From contig NZ_FRCN01000001.1 in NCBI RefSeq assembly GCF_900142925.1, positions 310,001 through 374,000 on the forward strand: a stretch of 64,000 nucleotides of DNA, written 5' to 3'. Positions 8,212 through 20,269 of this stretch are shown piece by piece; the first letter of the stretch is position 1, and the number at the start of each line of letters is the position of its first letter. The position numbers and the translations under genes were made by a program. The DNA comes from Chitinophaga sp. CF418 (GTDB lineage: Bacteria > Bacteroidota > Bacteroidia > Chitinophagales > Chitinophagaceae). The notes under the pieces were generated by a model. It was given only the letters and a program-made list of their open reading frames with translations. It made no database searches and had not been told where the DNA came from.

Positions 8212-10524
8212 ATGAACAGGCTATTGTTGCTGTCCTGTTGTATGATCGGATGTCTGCTGCAATGCCTGGCACAAAAGCAGCTGCCTTCACATATGGTCTT
8301 ACAACAGTTGAGTAAAAAGGAGCGTCCTGATACTGCTGAAATGCGCATCCTGCTGGACGCAGGGTACACATATGTTATGAGGCCGGGCACAGCCCGTACT
8401 GATATGGACAGCGCTACCCTGTACGCAGAAAAGGTGCTGATATCTTCTATAAAAGCCAAAGACGAAATATGGGAAGGTCAGGGCTATCTGCTCTTTTCAA
8501 ATATCCTGCGTGAGCAGCATATTACAGCGAAAGGAAGAGAGTATGCCCTGAAAGCGAAAAATATCTTCGAAAAATACGAGCAGAAAGATTATCTGGCGGA
8601 TACGTATATCGAACTCGCTAACTATTATGGAGTGCAAGCCAGGGAAGATATTAATAAAAGAATCAGTTATTACAAAGATGCCATCAAGCTTTACAAAGAG
8701 GCCGGCCTGAAAGAAAAACAGGCGCATACCCTGTATATGCAGGGCGATCTCTATAATGTCCTGTATGACTACAAATCATTGACAGAGACGCTGGCACAAT
8801 CGGTAGCCCTTTATGATGAAATTAAAGTAGAACCCGGCGCTGATGTGTATTCCTTACTGGGAACAGGCTATAGCCTTCTGGGAGATTTCGGTAACGCTAT
8901 GAAGTACAACCTGCTTGCTGTAAAAGTGATCGAGTCTCTGAAAGATACGATCTATACATACCCTACTATTTACAACAGGCTTGGGCTCCTTTATTACTAC
9001 ATGGGAGACCATAATGAAGCATTAAAGTACTTTCAAAAAGCCTGGCCGATAGCGATTAAGTTCACAGATACGCCTACGCTGCGTACCCTGTCCATCAATA
9101 TGGCGGCCAGTTACGCAGCAATGAAGATGGCTGATAAGGCCCTGGCCGTGATGAAAGCAGCAGAACGTAACTATCCCACTACAGACTTTGTAGAAAAAAC
9201 GTGGATATCTTTATTCATCGCCGGTTGTTACATGGATCTTAAACAAACCAATGCCGCCCTCCCTTATATGCGTCTGGCACATAAAAACAGAGACCAGTTG
9301 CCTGAAATGTTTCAGGCAAGTTTAGATGATCTTGACGCAAGATATTATCTCGAAAACGGAGAATATACGAAGAGTCATCAGGTGTCCTTAAATGTGATCG
9401 CTTTCGGCCTGAAATCGAAGAATCTGAAGCTGCAGTCAAACGCCCATATGGCTCTCTTCAGAGCCGATTCTGCCATGGGTAATTACAAAGAAGCTGTCGA
9501 ACACTATCGCGAGTATACAATTATTAAAGACTCTCTATTTAACATAGCTAAGACAAGACAGATAAGTACGTTACAGGTACAGTTTGAAACAAAACAGCAA
9601 AAACAAAGCATTGAATTACTCACCCGTAATTCACAACTGCAACGCGCTGCACTGGACAAAGCCCGCTTTATCAGAAATGCGATCATCGCAGGCGGCAGCA
9701 TACTGGCCATCATGCTAGCCATTATGCTGGCGCTCGTGTATAATCGTTATCAACTTAAGCTGCGCAGCAACCGGCAGTTGGAACAAAAACAAGATGAGAT
9801 CAATGAGAAAAACCAATCCCTCCAGCATCTTATCACAACCCAGAATAAACTACTGGGAGAAAAAGAATGGCTGGTAAAAGAGATACATCACCGGGTAAAA
9901 AATAACCTGCAGATAGTCATGAGTCTTCTGAACACACAGGCCGCATTCCTGGATGATAAAGATGCCCTCAATGCTATCCGGGAAAGCAGGTACCGGATGC
10001 AGGCCATCTCACTCATTCACCAGAAGTTATACCAATCTGAAAACGTGGCCATGATAGATATGAGTGCCTACATCAAAGACCTCGTCGAATATCTGAAAGA
10101 TGGCTTTTCAGGTGTCAATAAGATCCGGTTTGATCTTCAGATAACCCCTGTAAACCTGGATGTATCACAATCCGTTCCTATTGGACTGATTCTCAACGAA
10201 GCGATCACCAACTCCATAAAATATGCCTTTACAGGTAATGGAATTATAACGATCTCCCTGCTGGAGACCGCCCCAGGCCAGCTAACGCTCATAATAGCTG
10301 ATAATGGCGTTGGGTTATCCGCAGAAGGCAATAACCAGGCCCGTAAACAGTCTATGGGAATGATGCTTATGAATACTCTCGCCGAACAATTGGAAGGAAC
10401 ATTGGATATACAGAGCAGGAATGGGGTAATTATTACAGTCAATTTTAAATACCAGGAAAAACAAGCGTTTAGTACACCGGTGAGGCTTGAAGAGGAAATG
10501 GAAGACTATGTCTCAAATTTATGA
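8212..10524 (+). CDS. Sensor histidine kinase with TPR sensor region (HisKA_2 / HWE-like)
   Basis: This is a membrane-anchored kinase of 770 residues. A signal peptide (1-21) precedes a periplasmic or exported helical repeat region with several TPR motifs (about 90-470; LGLLYYYMGDHNEALKYFQKA is one clear unit). A transmembrane segment lies at about 485-510, then a short coiled coil. The kinase core has EIHHRVKNNLQIVMSLL, with the phospho-accepting histidine at about 559-560. This is the HisKA_2 box rather than the classical HisKA box. The HATPase domain shows an N-box (LNEAITNSIKYAF, from residue 661) and IADNGVGLS. No response regulator lies next to it, so it is an orphan kinase whose partner is elsewhere. 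The stimulus is unknown; TPR regions suggest a protein or peptide ligand. It is flanked by minus-strand genes and followed by a terminator. Confidence 0.93.
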   Translation: MNRLLLLSCCMIGCLLQCLAQKQLPSHMVLQQLSKKERPDTAEMRILLDAGYTYVMRPGTARTDMDSATLYAEKVLISSIKAKDEIWEGQGYLLFSNILREQHITAKGREYALKAKNIFEKYEQKDYLADTYIELANYYGVQAREDINKRISYYKDAIKLYKEAGLKEKQAHTLYMQGDLYNVLYDYKSLTETLAQSVALYDEIKVEPGADVYSLLGTGYSLLGDFGNAMKYNLLAVKVIESLKDTIYTYPTIYNRLGLLYYYMGDHNEALKYFQKAWPIAIKFTDTPTLRTLSINMAASYAAMKMADKALAVMKAAERNYPTTDFVEKTWISLFIAGCYMDLKQTNAALPYMRLAHKNRDQLPEMFQASLDDLDARYYLENGEYTKSHQVSLNVIAFGLKSKNLKLQSNAHMALFRADSAMGNYKEAVEHYREYTIIKDSLFNIAKTRQISTLQVQFETKQQKQSIELLTRNSQLQRAALDKARFIRNAIIAGGSILAIMLAIMLALVYNRYQLKLRSNRQLEQKQDEINEKNQSLQHLITTQNKLLGEKEWLVKEIHHRVKNNLQIVMSLLNTQAAFLDDKDALNAIRESRYRMQAISLIHQKLYQSENVAMIDMSAYIKDLVEYLKDGFSGVNKIRFDLQITPVNLDVSQSVPIGLILNEAITNSIKYAFTGNGIITISLLETAPGQLTLIIADNGVGLSAEGNNQARKQSMGMMLMNTLAEQLEGTLDIQSRNGVIITVNFKYQEKQAFSTPVRLEEEMEDYVSNL

Positions 10525-10609
10525 TACCTGATCTATGGGGGAAAATTGAAGGATTTTCTATAGATTAAGACAAAAAGCTTAATCTTTGTCCCTTTAGCCC
10601 ACAAGCCTT

Positions 10610-10645
10610 AAAGCCTTCAAATCAAAAAACCGGAGGCTTTCTTTA
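10610..10645 (+). terminator. Intrinsic terminator after the histidine kinase gene
   Basis: A 9-bp stem AAAGCCTTC / GGAGGCTTT (one G-T pair) with a 13-nt loop is followed by CTTTATA. The T-tract is weak. Confidence 0.5.
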
Positions 10646-10667
10646 TAGGGTATAACCTAATAGAACT

Positions 10668-10805
10668 ATGGAACAGGATTTCCCCATATCTTCCTTTATG
10701 GAGATAAAAAAACACCTCAGCACGGAGCGAAAAAACTTCGAAAAAGATAAAAGCATCTGGAAAACCGTCAGAACTGCCCTTACTGAAGCTGAAGCCATTA
10801 TATGA
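10668..10805 (+). CDS. Possible small protein, 45 residues
   Basis: This ATG-to-TGA frame begins MEQDFPISSFMEIKKHLSTE and ends LTEAEAII. The peptide is charged and likely helical, with a plausible amino-acid mix for a real protein. It lies after the kinase terminator, so it would need its own promoter, and none is evident. It could be a small regulator, a gene remnant or chance. I do not recognise a family. Confidence 0.25.
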   Translation: MEQDFPISSFMEIKKHLSTERKNFEKDKSIWKTVRTALTEAEAII

Positions 10806-10931
10806 TTTCCTGGAGAGCAGTTTAATCTGTATACCTCCATATCCTCAGCTTTTTTTCAAGGCTGTTTAAAGACAAGACAGGAAGGACGCCGGGAGAGTTC
10901 AGGAATAAAAACCAGTCCTCACTTACTTGCT

Positions 10932-12686
10932 CTATTTCAGCTTCCCCATTTTAATAACCGTGTTCAGCTCTTCTATCATTGCAGGGCGACGGGGATATTT
11001 ACGGATTATCTTTTCCGCAACAGCAATGATCTGTTCTTTTCCTTCCGGAATAGTTTCAATTACCATTTCCATTTTGGCAGCCAAATTTGCATATTCATTA
11101 CGATTTCCCACTACATCACCTTTACGCTCAAATGCCGGCAGATATATTGCCAATAATTGTAACGGATATTCCTTAACCAAATGATCATGATATTGTAAAA
11201 CCCTTTCCAGATCCATTTCCTTACTCATAAGCGCAAGGAGCCTGTCCCAATATTTCTCTTCAACATAAACAGGAGCTAGTAAATCAAGTAATTGTGTATC
11301 GGGCGAATACCATACCCTGCCTTTATGTTTCTGGTACTGAGCTTCTATACCCGCTATTCTCTCTTCAATATACTTTTCTATCTCATCCTTCCATTCAGCA
11401 TTGGTAAATGTCTTCTTCCATTGATTGTAGTATGCCTGATCAAACCCTCCATCAAAAGCGAAATACTTTGTATAATGCCTGATCGTCTTCTTATCCTCCT
11501 CCAAAACAGCAATACGCAGTAATTCTTCTTCCCATTCACCAACAGTTCCCTCGTGGCCCTTTTCCCTGGCAATTACGATCCCCTCAGCTATCAGTTTTTT
11601 CGCCAAAAGAAAATCCTTTCTTTCTATCGAACTATTCACCTCTTCCTTCCTGACTTCTACAATATCTAAATTTTGCTGAGCAAGCAACTGAGCATCAGCA
11701 ACATTTCCTATGGCCTTCAAAAAGCCAATTTTCCGCACAAGGAAATAATCCTTCCTATAAGAATGTTTCTCCGCTGAAGCCTTTTTAATCCGGTCATCAA
11801 TGAAATTCAGAAACGATTTCTCCTTATTTAGTTGCAGCGCCAAGGTTTGATATACATTTATCATCTCATACCCAAAGTCACCATACTCATAGTATACAGA
11901 ATTACCTACCACTGATTGTACAAAACCAAACATCCCCTCTTTTAAATCCATTGCTACCTTTTCAGATTTTGCAATAACTTCTATCATTTGTATGCAACTG
12001 CTAATTATATCTCCAATACATCCAGAGGAATCATCGCAGTAAGTAATGAGGTCGATAACTTCTGTCAGTACTGATCTAGCCAAGATAAACGCATTACTGA
12101 AATTGGCTTTATGTATAAGGCGATCCCCTTCCTCAAGCAATTTGTTAATTTCATTTGCCAGACTGTGAACAGACCTGTAATCGATGAAATCTCCATTCGT
12201 ATTACTTCGTATAATGTTTCTAATCAGATATGCATACTTTTTACCAATATCTATACTTTTATCCTTATCGGCAAAATGACGTTCAAATGTAGACTTGAAT
12301 TTCTCATCTCTGACAGCATGAGTTAGAATAAATTCCTGATACTCCTCTAAACTTATCTTCTGTAATAACTTCTCAAAATTGTCTTTTTCCGGTGCTTCTT
12401 TGATGGCAGGGAGCCTTGTCAGCTCCTCTCTGAGCAGGAACAACACGGCTACAACATGCTTGCAGATATCACCGTCATAAGGACAGCTGCAGGAGTATGA
12501 TTTTATTTTGTCCTTCCTGAAAAGCTCCACTTCTACAGTATATGATTCAGCCCCCATCACTTCTGCCTGCCAAAAATCCTTATCTGTTTCTTCCAGATCG
12601 AGAACTGCACCGTCCTCATAATATTCTCTTCCACGATGTACTATCGTGTCACTTACCTGGAGCTCAAATTTTTTCAACGCCAGCAT
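10932..12686 (-). CDS. SWIM zinc-finger domain protein
   Basis: The 584-residue protein has an N-terminal SWIM zinc finger of the form CxCx6CxH (C66, C68, C75, H77 in YSCSCPYDGDICKHVVAVL). This motif binds zinc and is associated with DNA or protein binding, including SWI2/SNF2-linked proteins. The remaining ~500 residues are alpha-helical, rich in Glu and Lys, and look like a TPR/HEAT-type solenoid. No ATPase motif is present, so it is the SWIM part alone rather than a helicase. The methionine at 12686 starts directly with the typical FELQVSDTIVHRGREYYEDG segment of this group. It is a single-gene unit facing the histidine kinase. Its precise role is unknown. A TATTTTTG box lies 18-25 bp upstream. 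Confidence 0.85.
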   Translation of the reverse strand: MLALKKFELQVSDTIVHRGREYYEDGAVLDLEETDKDFWQAEVMGAESYTVEVELFRKDKIKSYSCSCPYDGDICKHVVAVLFLLREELTRLPAIKEAPEKDNFEKLLQKISLEEYQEFILTHAVRDEKFKSTFERHFADKDKSIDIGKKYAYLIRNIIRSNTNGDFIDYRSVHSLANEINKLLEEGDRLIHKANFSNAFILARSVLTEVIDLITYCDDSSGCIGDIISSCIQMIEVIAKSEKVAMDLKEGMFGFVQSVVGNSVYYEYGDFGYEMINVYQTLALQLNKEKSFLNFIDDRIKKASAEKHSYRKDYFLVRKIGFLKAIGNVADAQLLAQQNLDIVEVRKEEVNSSIERKDFLLAKKLIAEGIVIAREKGHEGTVGEWEEELLRIAVLEEDKKTIRHYTKYFAFDGGFDQAYYNQWKKTFTNAEWKDEIEKYIEERIAGIEAQYQKHKGRVWYSPDTQLLDLLAPVYVEEKYWDRLLALMSKEMDLERVLQYHDHLVKEYPLQLLAIYLPAFERKGDVVGNRNEYANLAAKMEMVIETIPEGKEQIIAVAEKIIRKYPRRPAMIEELNTVIKMGKLK

Positions 12687-12703
12687 GCGCCAATGATTTT
12701 ATT

Positions 12704-12711
12704 CAAAAATA
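12704..12711 (-). promoter_or_regulatory. Candidate -7 box of the SWIM protein gene
   Basis: TATTTTTG on the minus strand matches TAnnTTTG. No TTTG is seen at the -33 spacing, so support is partial. Confidence 0.35.
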
Positions 12712-12864
12712 CGTATTATCCTAAAAAACGGCTTTCAGTTGGCTCACTCAATACTTCTTATCACCATCCGTATAATCGTAAAAGTACCAAAACTAATATT
12801 AAGCCATTATAGTAAATGTAATTTCTAATAACACAATTGGCTGCTTCCGACAACCTGCCAAAAT

Positions 12865-12900
12865 AAAGAGCCCTCAAATCCTGCGACTTGAAGGCTCTTT
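12865..12900 (-). terminator. Intrinsic terminator after the GH9 gene
   Basis: AAAGAGCC and GGCTCTTT arms with further TCAA/TTGA pairing form a strong stem. On the minus strand the T-rich CTCTTTATTT follows. It is 33 bp past the GH9 stop codon. Confidence 0.8.
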
Positions 12901-12932
12901 ACTTTCAGCTGACTGTTCTATATAAAACCTAA

Positions 12933-16606
<3,674 letters not shown>

Positions 16607-18748
16607 TTATAGTCCTGCCCTATTCTCCTCTTCATTCTTATTCACCTGTTTCGCCCGGTAAGTGGACTTTCCGAAACTATAGTTAAGCGTTAGGACTACC
16701 CGTTGCTGGCCATACCAATGAGACAGCTGGTTATTAATAATTTGTTTTTCCCTGAACACAATTGCGAAAGCAGTGCTGTTGAACATGTCATAATAATTGA
16801 TACGCGTGTTCAGCTTTCCTTTCAGCCATGTGCGCTGCAGTCCAATATCAACATTCCATAAAGGCTTCGCAATATAGAGGCTGATACCGCTGCGTGAACG
16901 ATAGGAATAGGACACATCAAATGTGAAGCTCTTAGGTAAGGTAAACACCTGGCTCCCCCTGATGGTGAAATCTGTTACTCCCACTGCATAGGTAACTCCA
17001 TGATAGGGAATCTGTTCCTTTCTATAGTCGCTGCTGATATTGTGCTGCATACGCCACCATTTTGTAACTGTAAAGGGAACACTGACCGTTATGTTGGCAA
17101 AATCTTTATGAGGCATGTTTTTGCCAAGATATTCCAGCACGTTGGTAACTGTATCATACTCGGGGTAGCGGAGCATAGCATCTGTTTCCCTTCCGGCATT
17201 CAAAGCAAAAGTAAACGACCTGATAGTGTAAGTTAGCGCCAGTGTATTGCTTTTGGAAGGCAAGAGGTAAGGGTTGCCCACTACATAGTTCAGGGGGCTG
17301 TTGTAGAACCTGAATGGATTCAGCTGGCTAAAAGTGGGACGGGTAATACGGCGGGCAAAAGAGATGCCTATTTGCTGATCCTGATTAATGGTATAGGTGG
17401 CGCTTATACTAGGCAACCAGGTAAGGTAATTCCGTTTAGTTACCTCGTTTTGTGTGATTGAATTGGCTATACTCCGGGTATGTTCTGCGCGAAGGCCTGC
17501 AGCAAGATCAAATTTTCCCTGCTTCCTTTCATAGGACAGGTACCCTGCGGAAATATATTCATCATAACTAAAGTTGTTGGACCGTCCGCTATCCGGTGCA
17601 AAAACATGCTCGGTCGTCAATGTGTCGTAATGAATGTTATTCCGGGTAGAGGTATATACAAATTTACCACCCATACGGAAGGTACCTATCCCTGTTTCCC
17701 GCGAAAGATCGGCCTGCATCGTACGGATACGGATATCCTGCTGCAGGGCTGTTTTCCAGTAATCCAGCAGCGCTTTACTGATGACATCACTCGTTTGAAT
17801 ATCCTCTTGTTGCCGGGTATTGGCCTGTACAAATGACCCTAATAGCTGCAACTGTGTCTTCCCCCATTGACCGGAGTAATTCAGGTTAACAAGATAATTT
17901 CGCTGGGTGGGATCGTAGTGGTTCTCGCTTTTCGTATTGAAAACAAGGTGCTGAGCCGTAGCATCTGTTGTATAAAGGGTATTGTATGCATGGGCGTTCC
18001 GGTTTATCAGGAAGCCCCTCAACTGAAGCTCGATATGTTGGTTCTTTTTAAAATTATAATCTGCTCCCAACTGGTAACTGAAGTTATTATTACTGGTAGG
18101 CACATTGTTATTGGTAGCCATGATATCGGTATTAGCCAGATGCTGCAGTGCCTGGTACCGGTAAATAGTCGTCCCCCTTGTATAACCCAGGCGGGTCGTG
18201 TAGGTGAGTTTAGGGGTTTTATAGCTGAGCTGCAACTGATTGTCGCTGTAGGTATAAGCATTCCGCTGTAAACTGGTGTTTATATTCCCCTTCCAGCCCA
18301 TGGTCATATCCTGTTTCAGTCGTATATCGATGATCGCTTTGTACTCTGCATCGTACTGGGAAGAAGGGTTATTTATCAGCGCTATAGACGCGATCATGTC
18401 GGATGAAAGACCGGCCAGGTAGTTTTGCAGTGCTTCGGGGCTCATCAGCACCGGCTTGCCGTCAATAAAAACTGCCGGCGTGATCCTGCCGTACAGTAAC
18501 AAGGCGCCATCCCCTCCTACTTCCAGGCCGGGCACCTTTTTTAGTACATCAAAGCCATTAGCCGCTGTCCTGAACAGCCGGTTACCCGCTACCGTCATAA
18601 CCAGCTTATCGGCCTGTTGCCGGACGGACGGAGGAGCGGCATTGACTTCTACCGCCTGTAGCTGCCGGGTGCCAATTGTTGAATCCTGCGCCCGGGCATA
18701 CAGGTTAATCATCACAAGAAAACAGAAAAAAGAAAAGACTTTCGCCAT
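16607..18748 (-). CDS. Outer-membrane beta-barrel TonB-receptor-like protein (OMP_b-brl_3 type)
   Basis: The 713-residue protein has a signal peptide (1-20), a plug-like region (about 28-135) with VLKKVPGLEV, a GRITPAVFIDGKPV stretch and IALINNPSSQYDAEY, and then a beta-barrel (about 140-700) rich in alternating Tyr/Asn/Arg strands. This is the pattern of the outer membrane beta-barrel family related to TonB receptors. Most relatives carry an N-terminal carboxypeptidase-regulatory-like domain of about 90 residues; here it is absent and the plug begins directly after the signal peptide. The gene lies 126 bp after an AraC-family gene on the same strand, so the two may share a transcript. The transported ligand is unknown; the neighbouring siderophore-type receptor makes a metal-related role possible but unproven. 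Confidence 0.88.
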   Translation of the reverse strand: MAKVFSFFCFLVMINLYARAQDSTIGTRQLQAVEVNAAPPSVRQQADKLVMTVAGNRLFRTAANGFDVLKKVPGLEVGGDGALLLYGRITPAVFIDGKPVLMSPEALQNYLAGLSSDMIASIALINNPSSQYDAEYKAIIDIRLKQDMTMGWKGNINTSLQRNAYTYSDNQLQLSYKTPKLTYTTRLGYTRGTTIYRYQALQHLANTDIMATNNNVPTSNNNFSYQLGADYNFKKNQHIELQLRGFLINRNAHAYNTLYTTDATAQHLVFNTKSENHYDPTQRNYLVNLNYSGQWGKTQLQLLGSFVQANTRQQEDIQTSDVISKALLDYWKTALQQDIRIRTMQADLSRETGIGTFRMGGKFVYTSTRNNIHYDTLTTEHVFAPDSGRSNNFSYDEYISAGYLSYERKQGKFDLAAGLRAEHTRSIANSITQNEVTKRNYLTWLPSISATYTINQDQQIGISFARRITRPTFSQLNPFRFYNSPLNYVVGNPYLLPSKSNTLALTYTIRSFTFALNAGRETDAMLRYPEYDTVTNVLEYLGKNMPHKDFANITVSVPFTVTKWWRMQHNISSDYRKEQIPYHGVTYAVGVTDFTIRGSQVFTLPKSFTFDVSYSYRSRSGISLYIAKPLWNVDIGLQRTWLKGKLNTRINYYDMFNSTAFAIVFREKQIINNQLSHWYGQQRVVLTLNYSFGKSTYRAKQVNKNEEENRAGL

Positions 18749-18814
18749 CGACTATAGGTTTCCCCAAACGTAGTAAGGGATCCAACACCTATGGTCTGCC
18801 TTTGCAAATCAGGA

Positions 18815-18836
18815 GTCCGGATTTATAAATCCGGAC
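18815..18836. repeat. Perfect 22-bp palindrome between AraC and beta-barrel genes
   Basis: Each half reads GTCCGGATTTA, meeting at the centre without a spacer. It lies 39 bp past the AraC stop and 67 bp before the beta-barrel start. It could be an operator for a dimeric regulator or a hairpin; no T-tract follows on the minus strand. Confidence 0.8.
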
Positions 18837-18874
18837 CGGTAGAAAATCACAAAATTCAGATTTTCAACAAGTTA

Positions 18875-19948
18875 TTAGTTAGTCGTTTTCATGGAGGATT
18901 CCTTAAAAAGTGCCGGAGTGGTATCCATTACCTTCTTAAAGGCAGCATAAAAAGTAGACTTGGAGTTGTACCCTACCTCGTACCCGATGGCCTCAAATGT
19001 AAGATGTTCCTTCGTGGTAATCAGCTTACAGGCTTCGTTGATGCGGTACTCATTAATATAAGTGGAGAAGCTTTTACCCAAATTGTCATTCAGCAATTGG
19101 GATAACTGGTGGGCGGGGATATTAATAGCACGAGCCAGATCACTGAGCTTCAGATTGGGATCTTTATACAGCGCCTTATCCATGATCACCTGTCCCAGTT
19201 TTTCGGCCCAGGCCTGAGCATCAATGTCAGCTATTTTCTTCTTTTCAGGTTTGGAGGATATTGCTTCCGGAGCCGTAAGCAGCTGGTCCAACCTGGCGCC
19301 CTTTACAAAAAAGAAAATGGTGAGATATAAGATGGAAGTGAACGTGATCCCGCCGCCAATATATATACCGTATACGTACCGCAACAAAGCCAGCAGGTAC
19401 ACCAGGTAAAGCAAACAGTTAGACCCGTATACCCACAGCCAGAACTGCTCTGTGGCATTTAAGCCGGAACGGTTCACCAAAAAGGTTTTTAATGTATTTC
19501 GGAGCAAAAAGCCGGTAGCTACTATGTAAGCGCCCCATACCGTGTAAATGAGCTGGGCAACAAAATGGTTCCATAAGTTGGGACAAGTCTGATAGGGGAA
19601 AACGGTGCCGCCTACCAACAGTAATCCCAGCAGAATCCCCCACTCCCTTTTCCAGTTGGCCGGTATAACAGTAATCCTTCCCATTGCGGCCCTGAAAAAA
19701 TAATACAGAGATGGGCCGATCAGGAAACATGCAGAAAGCCCCACCTGCAGGTAGATCTTCGGTAGTTGGGGGTTGAAATAGATAAATACTGATTTGGCCA
19801 CACGGATACTGATCGCCAGCAACAGAATACCCAAAAGAAGAAATGGAATGGATTTTCGCTTTTTATGCAGGATATAAAGTCCAAGTACCAGACCGTTAAA
19901 AGCTCCCAGGGCACTAAGGAAAAACAATATTTGCTGGCCGATATTCAT
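18875..19948 (-). CDS. AraC-family transcriptional regulator with N-terminal membrane domain
   Basis: This 357-residue protein joins about seven hydrophobic segments (residues 5-220) to a cytoplasmic AraC/XylS DNA-binding domain (about 255-350). The DNA-binding part shows LKLSDLARAINIPAHQLSQLLN and EAIGYEVGYNSKSTFYAAFKKVMDTTPALF, the two HTH units of the family. Membrane-embedded AraC regulators of this design are frequent in Bacteroidota and presumably sense something in or across the inner membrane. It is divergent from the siderophore-type receptor gene and upstream of the beta-barrel gene, so either or both are natural targets. The ATG at 19948 gives a typical short cytoplasmic N-terminus. 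A TATATTTG box is 27-34 bp upstream. Confidence 0.9.
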   Translation of the reverse strand: MNIGQQILFFLSALGAFNGLVLGLYILHKKRKSIPFLLLGILLLAISIRVAKSVFIYFNPQLPKIYLQVGLSACFLIGPSLYYFFRAAMGRITVIPANWKREWGILLGLLLVGGTVFPYQTCPNLWNHFVAQLIYTVWGAYIVATGFLLRNTLKTFLVNRSGLNATEQFWLWVYGSNCLLYLVYLLALLRYVYGIYIGGGITFTSILYLTIFFFVKGARLDQLLTAPEAISSKPEKKKIADIDAQAWAEKLGQVIMDKALYKDPNLKLSDLARAINIPAHQLSQLLNDNLGKSFSTYINEYRINEACKLITTKEHLTFEAIGYEVGYNSKSTFYAAFKKVMDTTPALFKESSMKTTN

Positions 19949-19974
19949 GTGGATGGGTGTTAAAGGGCTCGGAG

Positions 19975-19982
19975 CAAATATA
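19975..19982 (-). promoter_or_regulatory. Candidate -7 box of the AraC gene
   Basis: TATATTTG on the minus strand is an exact TAnnTTTG match, 27 bp before the ATG. No TTTG is found at -33 spacing. Confidence 0.45.
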
Positions 19983-20190
19983 TATAATTAAAAAGGACCT
20001 GGTCCTTCGCGAATACTTCAGTGGAGTATAGGCGGTACAAATGGAGGACAGCAAAAGCCCTTTTTAGATCAGATCCTGAAAGGGCTTTTAGCTATTTCAG
20101 ACTGCTTTCTGCTATGACCTAAACGCCATTGGCGAAACGATTAGGCGTTATTGTTTATTTTTTTCCGCATTGCGAAAACCATTTTCCCAA

Positions 20191-20227
20191 TTTGATAAAT
20201 GATCCCTTGTTTCCTCATTTAGATTTG
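20191..20227 (+). promoter_or_regulatory. Candidate promoter of the siderophore-type receptor gene
   Basis: TTTG (20191-20194) is followed after 25 bp by TAGATTTG (20220-20227), an exact -7 box. The spacer is longer than the usual 19-21 bp. The ATG is 43 nt further on. Confidence 0.5.
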
Positions 20228-20269
20228 CGCCGCGTTTAGAATATTCCATTCATCAGCTAATCAGCCTAT

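Larger units (their letters stand above)
10525..10931. other. Intergenic region with terminator and one doubtful small ORF
   Basis: About 400 bp between convergent genes. It contains the kinase terminator (10610-10645) and a 45-codon frame at 10668-10805; the rest shows nothing. Confidence 0.5.
19949..20269. other. Divergent regulatory region between AraC and siderophore-receptor genes
   Basis: This 321-bp region holds outward promoters on both sides. Between them are a 15-bp palindrome AAGGACC-T-GGTCCTT (19993-20007), an 11-bp inverted repeat AAAAGCCCTTT with a 15-nt spacer (20053-20089), and overlapping dyads around 20118-20149 (AACGCC/GGCGTT, CGCC-ATT-GGCG). These are operator candidates. 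No known Fur-box sequence was recognised. Confidence 0.55.
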
